NCBI RefSeq assembly: GCF_037176765.1
Contig: NC_090025.1
Location: 90,479,006-90,543,005 of the forward strand
Direction: 5' to 3'
Length of the DNA: 64,000 nt
DNA from: Anolis sagrei
Taxonomy: Eukaryota > Chordata > Lepidosauria > Squamata > Anolidae
The translations under genes were made by a program, and so were the position numbers. Below, piece after piece: positions 21,956-31,800 of the stretch; position 1 is the first letter of the stretch, and every line of letters starts with the position of its first letter. The notes under the pieces were generated by a model that saw only the letters and a list, made by a program, of their open reading frames with translations, was not told the origin of the DNA and did no database searches.

Positions 21956-22850
21956 ACTCTTTCTGACCCACCGGGTGAGGAAAACGCTCACATTTTTGAC
22001 AAAACGTGAGACCTTCAAACTTGACCATTTTCAAGAATTTGGCTTTTTCTGAATCTCCGGTTGAGGAAATCGCTCACATTTTTGACAAAACGTGACATCT
22101 TCCAAACTTGACCATTTTCAAAAATTGGGCCTTTTCTCTAACCCTCACATTTTTGACAAAACGTGAAATCTTACAAACTTGACCATTTTTAAAATTTTGG
22201 CCTTTTCTGAATCTCCGGGTGAGGAAAACGCAGAATATGTAAGAAAAAGTGACATCTTCCAAACTTGACCATTTTCAAAAAATTGGCCTTTTCTGAATCT
22301 CCGGGTGAGGCAAACACTCACATTTTTGACAAAACGTGACATCTTCCAAACGACCATTTTTTAAATTTTGGCCTTTTCTGAATCTCCGGGTGAGGAAATC
22401 GCAGAATATGTAAGAAAAAGTGACATCTTCCAAATTGCGCCGATTTCCTCACCCGGTGTGTTGGAAAAGGCCAAATTCTTGAAAAGTTTTGAAGGTGTCA
22501 CGTTTTGTAAAAAATGTGAGCGTTTTCCTCACCCGGTGGGTCAGAAAGAGTGAAATCTATGAAAATGGTAAACTTTGGAAGATGTCATGTTTTGTCAAAA
22601 TTGTGAGCGATTTCCTCACCCGATGGGTCGGAAATGGTGAAATCTGTGAAAATGGTCAAGTTTCAAAGATGTCAGGATTTTTCAGTAGGAGGAAAAGGAG
22701 GTCGGAAAAGGCCAAATTCTTGAAAATTGTCAAGTTTGGAAGGTGTCACATTATTTACAAAATGTGAGCGTTTTCCTCACCCGGTGGGTCAGAAAAGATG
22801 AAAATGGTCAAGTTTCAAAGATGTCAGGATTTTTCACTAGGAGGGTATAA
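21956..22850. repeat. Second satellite, ~86-bp unit, with inverted halves
   Basis: Tandem units of about 85-86 bp carry CTGAATCTCCGGGTGAGG, CTCACATTTTTGACAAAA and ACTTGACCATTTTC. GAATCTCCGG recurs at 22,209, 22,294 and 22,380. From about 22,437 onward the units read on the other strand (CCTCACCCGGTGGGTC and related). A trace of the telomere-like array, TCTAACCCTCA, lies at about 22,137. Confidence 0.85.
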
Positions 22851-24313
22851 TCTATTTCTGATACTGTAAATGTTTTCAAAGCAAGTTCCTCAGAAATAGC
22901 CATATACGTGAAATTTGTCACATAGGTAGGAATTCAACTGCTTTTTAATCTTTGAGTGGTTTCAATGCTCGCTGCTCAGAAATGGCCAAATGCATGAAGT
23001 TTGTCACCAGGAGGATATCAGCTATTTCTGATACTGTGAATGTTTCAGATGCAAGTTCCTCAGAAATATCCATATACGTGGGTTTGTGAGGAGTTAAACT
23101 GTTTTTTAATCTTTGAGTGTTTTCAATCTAACTGCTAAGAAATGGCCAAATGCAAACTCTCAGATATTTAAAAAACAGTTGAAAACTTTCAAAGTATCAG
23201 AAAACTTTCAAAGTACCCTCCCAATGTGACAAACTTAATGCATTTGGCCCTTACCGAGCAGCTAGCATTGAAAACATTCACTCTATCAGAAATAGTTGAT
23301 ATTCTCCCATATATGGCTATTTCTGAGGAACAATGTGACAAACCATGCATTTGGCCATTTCTGAGCAGGCCTTCTGAGCCTGAAAACACTCAAGGATGCA
23401 AAAACAGTTGAATTCCTCCCAGTGTGACGAACTTAATGTATATGGCTACTTCTGAGGAACTTTCATTGAAAACATTCACAGTATCAGAAATAGTTGATAA
23501 AGATATCAACTCAAAGATTATAAAATAGTTGAACTCACAATGTATTTCTGAGGAACTTGCTTTGAAAACATTTACAGTATCAGAAATAGTTGATATCCTC
23601 CCAATGTGACAAACTTCATGCATTTGGCCATTTCTGAGCAGCTAGCATGGAAAACATTCACACTATCAGAAATAGTTGATATTCTCCCATATATAGCTAT
23701 TTCTGAGGAACAATGTGACAAAACATGCATTTGGCCATTTCTGAGCAGCTAGCATGGAAAACATTCACACTATCAGAAATAGTTGATATTCTCCCATATA
23801 TAGCTATTTCTGAGGAACAATGTGACAAACCATGCATTTGGCCAATTCTGAGCAGCTAGCATTGAAAACACTCAATGATTCAAAAATAGTTGAATTCCTG
23901 CCTATGTGACAAATTTCCGTATATAGCCATGTACGGAAATCTGAGGAACTTTCATTGAAAACATTCCCAGTATCAGAAATAGTTTATATCCTCCCAATGG
24001 GACAAACTTAATGCATTTGGCCAATTCTAAGCAGCTAGCATTGAAAATTCAAAACAGTTGAACTCCTCCCAATGTGAGACATTTCACGTATATGGCTACT
24101 TCTGAGGAAATTGCATTGAAAACATTCCCAGTATCAGAAATAGTTGATATCCTCCCAATGTGACAAACTTCATGAATTTGGTCATTTCTGAGCAGCTAGC
24201 ATTGAAAACACTCAAAGATTCAAAAACAGTTTAACTCCTCCCAATGTGACAAATTTCACGTATATGGCCAATTCTAAGCAGCTAGCATTGAAAACACTCA
24301 ATGATTCAAAAAC

Positions 24314-24611
24314 TGTTGTTCATTCGTTCAGTCACCTCCGACTTTGTGACCTCATGGACGAGCCTACGCCAGAACTCCCTGTCAGCCGTCACCACCCCCA
24401 GCTCCTTCAAGGTCAGTCCAGTCACTTCAAGGATGCCATACATCCATCTTGCCCCTCTTCCTTTTACTTTCCACTTTCCCCAACATAATTGGCTTCTCTA
24501 GACTTTGCTGTCTCCTCATGATGTGGCCAAAGTACTTCAACTTTGTCTCTAGTATCCTTCCCTCCAATGAGCAGTCGGGCTTTATTTCCTGGAGGATAGA
24601 CTGGTTGGATC
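24314..24611 (-). mobile_element. BovB LINE fragment 1 (3' end)
   Basis: Minus-strand 3' end of a BovB (RTE clade) LINE: the last coding part and the short 3'UTR ending in GAACGAATGAACAAC. It is a 5'-truncated duplicate of the same region seen in fragment 2, with more changes, and lies directly against third-satellite DNA. Confidence 0.85.
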
Positions 24612-24693
24612 TTATTTATTTATTTACGACATTTATATGCCGCTCTTCTCACCCCGAAGGGGACTCAGAGCGGCTTACAAGGTATATATACAT
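24612..24693 (-). mobile_element. L2-like LINE/SINE 3'-tail fragment
   Basis: A short piece with a TTTATTTATTTA tail and ACCCCGAAGGGGACTC lies between two BovB fragments. The same tail type is seen near 48,962 and 47,992. Confidence 0.5.
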
Positions 24694-25494
24694 GTTGTTG
24701 TTGTTGTTCATTCGTTCAGTCGTCTCCGACTCTTCGTGACGTCATGGACCAGCCCACGCCAGAGCTCTCTGTCGGCCGTCACCACCCCCAGCTCCTTCAA
24801 GGTCAGTCCAGTCACTTTAAGGATGCCATCCATCCATCTTGCCCTTGGTCGGCCTCTCTTCCTTTTACCTTCCACTTTCCCCAGCATAATTGTCTTCTCT
24901 AGGCTTTGCTGTCTTCTCATGTGGCCAAAGTACTTCAGCTTTGTCTCTAGTATCCTTCCCTCCAATGAGCAGTCGGGCTTTATTTCCTGGAGGATGGACT
25001 GGTTGGATCTTCTCGCAGTCCAAGGCACTCTCAGAACTTTCCTCCAACACCACAGTTCAAAAGCATTGATCTTCCTTCGCTCAGCCTTCCCTAAGGTCCA
25101 GCTCTCACATCCGTAGGTTACTACAGGGAATACCATGCCTTTGACTATGCGGATCTTTGTTACCAGTGTAATGTCTCTACTCTTTACTATTTTATCAAGA
25201 CTGGACATTGCTCTCCTCCCAAGAAGCATCTTCTGATTTCCTGGCCACAGTCTGCATCTGCAGTAATCTTTGCACCTAGAAATACAAAGTCTGTCACGGC
25301 CTCCACATTTTCTCCTTCTATTTTCCAGTTGTCAATCATTCTTGTTGCCATAATCTTGGTTTTTTTGATGTTTAGCTGTAACCCAGCTTTTGCGCTTTCT
25401 TCTTTCACCTTGATTAGAAGGCTCCTCAGCTCCTCCTCGCTTTCGGCCATCAGAGTGGTGTCATCTGCATATCTGAGGTTGTTAATGTTTCTTC
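24694..25494 (-). mobile_element. BovB LINE fragment 2 (RT C-terminal half)
   Basis: The minus strand encodes the end of the BovB reverse transcriptase: NNLRYADDTTLMA (catalytic YADD), LQLNIKKTKIM, TDFVFLGAKIT, then VTYGCESWTLGKAE, FELWCWRKVLRVPW and the conserved C-terminus. The frame is broken once, near 25,208, where the two readable parts change frame. Everything upstream of the RT is missing. Confidence 0.9.
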
Positions 25495-25725
25495 TACAAT
25501 ATATTATTAACATAGTACAATATCAGTTTTAAATATTGCTATATTGCACTATATCAATTATACTTTAATATTATTAGTAATATTACATGTAATATAAATA
25601 TATAATTATAATATCATATTATTATTATTATTATTATATTGCATTACATCACAATATTATAAATATTATATGTATATACAATATATTATATATTATATTA
25701 TAACATATTATTAGAATAGCACAGG
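25495..25725. repeat. AT-rich low-complexity stretch
   Basis: This is almost pure A/T, with ATT and ATAT runs, and follows the 5'-truncated end of BovB fragment 2. No gene is seen. Confidence 0.8.
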
Positions 25726-25834
25726 AGACAAGATGGTGCTGTCCCCTGGCCTCCCCTCTCTTCGCTCTGGCCCAGAGCGGCAGTTGGTGCTGGGGGGAGG
25801 GTTCTCCAACGGATGGCAAATGCAGGAGACAAGA
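25726..25834. other. Short unassigned GC-rich segment
   Basis: About 110 bp bounded by direct repeats AGGAGACAAGATGG (near 25,731 and 25,824). It has no resemblance to the surrounding satellite or to BovB. Its origin is unknown. Confidence 0.4.
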
Positions 25835-26655
25835 TGGATCTTCTCACACTCCAAGGCAGTCTCAGAACTTTCCTCCAACACCACAGTTCAAAAGCTCTTC
25901 CTTTGCTCAGCTTTCCCTAAGGTCCAGCTCCAACATCCGTAGGTTACTACAGGGAATACCATGGCTTTGACTATGTGGATCTTTGTTGCCAGTCTGATGT
26001 CTTTACTCTTTACTATTTTATCAAGATTGGACATTGCTCTCCTCCCAAGAAGTAAGCGTCTTCTGATTTCCTGGCCACAGTCTGCATCTGCAGTAATCTT
26101 TGCACCTAGAAATACAAAGTCTGTCACGGCCTCCACATTTTCTCCTTCTATTTTCCAGTTGTCAATCATTCTTGTTGCCATAAGGAGTTCAATTCTTTTT
26201 AAATATCTGAGTGTTTTTAATGCTAGCTGCTCAGAATTGGCCAAATGCATGGTTTGTCATGCATTTTTTGATGTTTAGCTGCAACCCAGATTTCCGCTTT
26301 TTTCTTTCACCTTGATTAGAAGGCTCCTCAGCTTCTCCTTGCTTTCAGCCATCAGAGTGGTGTCATCTGCATATCTGAGGTTGTTAATGTTTCTTACAGC
26401 AATTTTCACTCCAGCTTTGCATTCATCAAGCCTCGCACATCGCATGATGTGTTCTGCATACAAGTTAAAAAGGTTGGGTGAGAGTATGCAGCCTCGACAA
26501 TCTTGAACCAGTCTGTTGTTCTGTGGTCAGTTCTTACTGTTGCTACTTGGTCCTTGTACAGATTCGTCAGGAGAGAGACAAGGTGGCTTGGTATGCCCAT
26601 CCCACCAAGAACTTGCCACAATTTATTATGATACACACAAAGGCTTTTAGAATTT
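25835..26655 (-). mobile_element. BovB LINE fragment 3, carrying a satellite monomer
   Basis: This covers the same RT region as fragment 2 and extends further upstream (KLWQVLGGMGIPSHLV, NLYKDQVATVRT). At 26,184-26,263 about 80 bp of reverse-oriented third-satellite monomer replaces a few BovB bases, so the copy is split in two. Frames are broken. Confidence 0.88.
26184..26263 (-). repeat. Third-satellite monomer inside BovB fragment 3
   Basis: The segment holds GCTAGCTGCTCAGAATTGG and CCAAATGCATG, the reverse complement of an A monomer. It is opposite in direction to the satellite on both sides of the BovB cluster. Confidence 0.85.
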
Positions 26656-28093
26656 CAAATTTCACGTATATAGCTATTTCTGAGGAACAATGTGACAAAC
26701 CATGCATTTGGCCATTTCTGAGCATTGAAAACATTCACACTATCAGAAATAGTTGATATTCCTCCCAATGTGACAAACTTCATGCATTTGGCCATGTCTG
26801 AGCAGCTAGCATTGAAAACATTCACACTATCAGAAATAGTTGATATTCCTCCCAATGTGACAAACTTCATGCATTTGGACATTTCTGAGCAGCTAGCATT
26901 GAAAACATTCACACTATCAGAAATAGTTGATATTCCTCCCAATGTGACAAACTTCATCCATTTGGCCATGTCTGAGCAGCTAGCATTGAAAACATTCACA
27001 CTACCAGAAATAGTTGATATTCTCCCATATATGGCTATTTCTGAGGAATTCCTCCCTCTGTGACAAATTTGCCGTATATAGCTATTTCCGAGGAACCATG
27101 TGACAAACAATGCATTTGGCCATTTCTAAGCAGCTAGCATTGAAAACATTCACATTATCAGAAATAATTGATTTCCTCCCATTGTGACAAACTTCAGGCT
27201 TTGGCCAATTCTGAGCAGCTAGCATTGAAAACACTCAGAGATTCACAAACATTTGAACTCTTCCCAAAGTGACACATTTCACGTATATGGCTATTTCCGA
27301 GGAACTTGCACTGAAAACTTTCAAAGTATCAGAAATAGTTGGTATCCTCCTATTGTGACAAACTCCCAATGTGACACATCTCACCTATATGGCTATTTCT
27401 GAGGAACTTGCATTGAAAACTTTCACAGTATCAGAAAGAGTTGATATCCTCCTAACGTGACAAACTTAATGCATTTGGCCATTTCTGAGCAGCTAACACT
27501 CAAAAACACTCAAAGATGTAAAAACAGTTGAATTCCTCCCAGTGTGACAAACTTCATGTATATGGCTACTTCTGAGAAACTTGCATTGAAAACATTCACA
27601 GTATCAGAAATAGATGATAAGGATATCAATTAAAAGATTAGAAAATAGTTGAACTCCCAATGTGACAAATTTCACGTATATGGCTATAGCTGAGGAACTT
27701 GCTTTGGAAACATTTACAGTATCAGAAATAGTTGATATCCTCCCAATGTGACAAACTTCATGTATACGGCCACTTCTGAGCAACATGCATTGAAAACATT
27801 CACAGTATCAGAAATAGCTGATATCCTCCTTATAGTGACAAGCTTCATGAATTTCGCCATTTCTGAGCAGCTAGCATTGAAAACACTCAAAGATTAGAAA
27901 ACAGTTGAATTCCTCCCAATGTGACAAACTTCATTTATATGGCTATTTCTGAGGAACTTGCATTGAAAATATTCACAGTTTCAGAAATAATTGATATCCT
28001 TCCAATGTAACAAATGTCATGAATTTCGCCATTTCTGAGCAGCTAGCATTGAAAACACTCAAAGATTAGAAAACAGTTGAATTCCTCCCAGTG

Positions 28094-28193
28094 TTGTAAT
28101 ATTTTGGTTTGGTTCAATTCCATCATTGGTGATGTTCAGAATGCTCTTTGATTGTAGGTGAACTATAAATCCCCCCCAAATGTCATATTACAA
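28094..28193. mobile_element. Short repeat inserted in the third satellite
   Basis: It contains GGTTCAATTCCATCATTGG and GATTGTAGGTGAACTATAA, motifs shared with the repeats at 45,590-46,010 and 52,905-53,420. The ends TTGTAATAT and ATATTACAA are inverted repeats, which suggests a small non-autonomous DNA element. Confidence 0.5.
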
Positions 28194-28654
28194 TATGTGA
28201 CAAACTTCCCGTATATGGCTATTTCTGAGGAACATCCTCCAAATGTGACAAACTTCATGTATATGGCTACTTCTGAGGAAATTGCATTGAAAACATTCCC
28301 AGTATCAGAAATAGTTGATATCCTTCCAATGTGACAAACTTCATGAATTTGGCCATTTCTGAGCAGCTAGCATTGAAAACACTCAAAGATTCAAAAACAG
28401 TTGACTTCCCCCAATGTGAAAAAAATTACGTATAAGGCTATTTCTGAGGAACAATGTGACAAACCATGCATTTGGCCATTTCTGAGCAGCTAGCACTGAA
28501 AACACTCAAAGTTGGAAAAACTGTTGAATTCCTCCCAGTGTGACAAACTTCATGCGTTTGGACAATTCTGAGCAGCTAAGCATTGAAAACAATCAGAAAT
28601 TCAAAAACAGTTGAACTCCTCCCAATGTGACACATTTCACATGAGTAATTATTG

Positions 28655-28827
28655 GCCAGTCAGCTCAAAACATATTTATTCAGTAAAATGCCCACACAAG
28701 ACTAGAAGCATTTCAGTTCTGTGAAGTTACTTCTTTTAAAATGTTCTCAATGCTAGTGTAGTTATAATGTTATCTTCCCCCACAACGCTATAGCCTCCTC
28801 ATTGTATGCTTCAGTTGGAGGCTGACT
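28655..28827 (-). terminator. CDC123 3'UTR and poly(A) signal
   Basis: About 150-170 nt follow the CDC123 stop codon on the minus strand. AATAAA is at 28,675-28,680. Cleavage would be expected about 10-30 nt further on (28,645-28,665), and the satellite starts at 28,642. The first bases beyond, TGTGAAATGTGTCAC on the minus strand, are TG-rich as a downstream element should be and belong to a satellite monomer. Confidence 0.75.
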
Positions 28828-28860
28828 TTATGATTCTTCATCATCTTGCTGATTTCTTTT
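28828..28860 (-). CDS. CDC123 last coding exon
   Basis: It encodes [10 protein letters not shown] and a TAA stop, phase 0. The acceptor is a pyrimidine-rich run ending TGTCTCACCAG. The human protein ends KRNQQEDD, so the tail is two residues longer here. Confidence 0.93.
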   Translation of the reverse strand, partial: KRNQQDDEES

Positions 28861-31800
28861 CTGGTGAGACAATCAAGAAAGTGAGTTGATAATTTCTAAA
28901 AAGCATTCTTTCCAGAAAAGCAAAAGAGGCAAAGCAAAAGAGGCTACTTTTGGACATTATTAGTTATTAAAATGAGGAAAAGTCATATTGGTTGTTGCCT
29001 CCAATTGTAGGAAATCATCAATATTATCCAAAAGAATATACACCTAAAAGCCAAACATTTCTAGGAGAAATATTAATAATATAATTTTCTTTTAAATGTG
29101 AAAAACTCCAAGGAAATTGAAGACTAAAGGACTTCTTATACATTAGATACACAAGTTCACTGCTGATACAACATACTGTATCTCTGCATTCAAGCTATCT
29201 GTTTTGAGCAACTGTGTAAAAATCCACTGTGTAAAAATCCATTCCCTTCCCTAATATTTCAGAACTTGACATTAATACTTTGACCACAAACTGTTAATGG
29301 AACCAGTGGGTTTGTTGGGTAACTCAACAAAATATATGGGCTTTCCACAGAAGTTGAGGAAGCAGGAACCCATTTTGTTTCCTTCTGCTTCAGGATAAGC
29401 TTAGTTTAAATTTAACTGCTTTCAGCGCTGCTTTTTTTGAGAGGCGGGGCTTCCTGAGTTTAAAAATTAACTGCTTTTTTTGAGAGGCGGGGCTTCCTGA
29501 GTTTAAAAATTAACTGCTTTGTTTGAGAGGCGGGGCTTCCTGGTTATCCTATATAAACCAGTGTCTGAACCCAAGGGGCAGCTGGGCTTTCCACAGAAGT
29601 TGAGGAAGCAGGAACCCATTTTGTTTCCTTCTGCTTCAGGATAAGCTTTGTTTAAATTTAACTGCTTTCAGTGCTGCTTGTTTGAGAGGAGGGGCTTCCT
29701 GAGTTTAAAAATTGACTGCTTTGTTTGAGAGGAGGGGCTTCCTGAGTTTAAAAATTAACTGATGGCGCGCGCGAACTCGTACACTCAGTAACCTATACTT
29801 TCACCCCTGCAAACAGACAACATAAAACACACACCAAGAGGAGGTCATTAGCAACCTCCAGATGGAACAAACACGAAAACTTCCCGTCTCATACACAAGC
29901 TGTGGCATGTTCAGCTTTTTCACACTACCATTACTCAATTACATCTGCCCCAAGTGTAAACAGATCACTTGCATGGAACACAGGATCCGACAACTCGAGG
30001 ACCGTATTAAGACCCTTAAGGGCATTCAGGAACTTGAGCTGTTCTTAGACACCACACACTACACTGTCCTAGACACGCAGCCCATATCACACCAACATTA
30101 CGGGGAGGCTCAACAGAACAGCACCTCAGATGTGGACAACCCTCAGGCTTGGAGAAATGTCACCCTTAGAAGGACACATAGGACCCGGAAGCCTCCTCAG
30201 AATACCTCCGCTCAGCTGCAGTTACACAATAGATTCCAAGTTCTCACACAACTATCACCTGACCAAGAAACACAACATATTGGGGAAGACCAGAATGGCT
30301 TAGATACTGATCAGTGGCTCATCCTTGATCAGTGTGCAGGGGATAGCCCTGACTGGGACAACACTTCACAACATTCACACTTGCGCAATCGTGCAGGTGT
30401 ACCATCCCCAACCATAGACCAGGTGCAACAGGAACACATACAGGAGAACCATAGGCTCTTGGACGAATCTCAATGGATTGTCCTTGACGAATGCACCGGG
30501 GATGTCGAGGAGGAGGACAACACTTTTCACCTACACAATTCACACCAACAGGATCACTTTTCTGGAGACCTACACACTACATTGCACAAAAGGGGCCCTG
30601 TCATTCCTGAAAGTAAACAGGTCTTGGTAGTAGGCGACTCCCTCCTTAGAGGAACGGAAGCTGTCATTTCCAGACCAGATGGGATGGCTCGAGAAATATG
30701 CTGCCTACCGGGGGCAAAAATACACCATATCACTCAGAGGCTCACCAGGCTCCTCAAGCCCTATCACCGTCCTCCCCTCATGTTGATTCATGTAGGAACC
30801 AATGATACTGCAAGGCATACGTTTCAAAAGATCACAAATGATTTTCGAGCTCTAGGAGCAAAGCTAAAAGAATGTAATGTACAGGTGGTCTTTTCAAGCC
30901 TCCTCCCTGTTGTAAGACACGGACCAACAAGAGCCAGAAAAATAGTACAGGTCAATGACTGGCTTAGAAAATGGTGTCAGGAGGAACGCTTTGGCTTCCT
31001 CGACCATGGCCTGCTTTTCCAGGAGGATGGCCTACTGGCAAGGGATGGGGTGCATCTCACACAAGTAGGAAAACACCTTTTTGCTCACAGACTCGCAAAC
31101 CTCATTAGACGCACTTTAAACTAGGTCAACCGGGGGAGGGGGACAACAGCCTTGCGAACAATACTTTACCCATAATGTCTGAGAATCACCAGAAGGCTAA
31201 ACGGAGGGCTGCACAAACACAACAAGGACCAAGTACCAAAAGCACAATAATCCCAATTAAACAGCTCAAGGGAAGATTCCAGGGGCTCACATGTCTTTAC
31301 ACTAATGCACAGAGCATGGGAAATAAACAAGACGAACTACAACATTTAGCACAACACCACAAATATGATATCATAGCCATCACTGAAACCTGGTGGGATG
31401 ACTCCTATCGCTGGAATGTAGATATCGAGGGGTATAACCTCTTTCACAGAAACCGAACAAAGGGGAGAGGAGGCGGAGTAGCCTTATATGTCAAAAACTC
31501 TTATGCTGCAGAAGAGATTCAAGACAGAAATCTGGGAAACCAGCTTGAAATCATCTGGATAAGAATCAAGGGAACTGGGACTCAAAAAGATGTCGTTGTA
31601 GGCGTCTACTACAGACTCCCAAGCCAGGAGGAAGAACTTGATGAAGTCTTCTGCCAACAGTTGACCAAACAGGCACAGAGAAGAGATGTAGTAGTCATGG
31701 GCGATTTCAACTATCCCGATATTTGCTGGACAACAAACTCGGCCAAGAGTACAAGGTCCAACAAATTCCTCGCTTGCCTTGCAGACAATTTCATGGTCCA

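Larger units (their letters stand above)
22851..28642. repeat. Third satellite, 87-bp monomers in A/B dimers
   Basis: Two related monomers of about 87 bp alternate. A has GCATTTGGCCATTTCTGAG and GCAGCTAGCATTG. B has GTATATGGCTATTTCTGAGG and CAGTATCAGAAATAGTTG. Both end near CTCCCAATGTGACAAACTT. Positions 22,851-23,150 are in reverse orientation and about 23,205 onward are forward. Hybrid monomers (A left, B right) repeat at an exact 87-bp period at 26,805, 26,892 and 26,979. A 107-bp variant repeats at 23,641-23,855. BovB and other elements interrupt the array at 24,314-26,655 and at about 28,094-28,193. Confidence 0.88.

Noticed and set aside
22360-22770. Short frames in the 86-bp satellite
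   Set aside because: Repeated translations of the satellite unit with no start context or domain.
23189-28100. Frames of 60-150 codons in the 87-bp satellite
   Set aside because: An 87-bp monomer is a multiple of three, so frames persist across units. The translations simply repeat the monomer.
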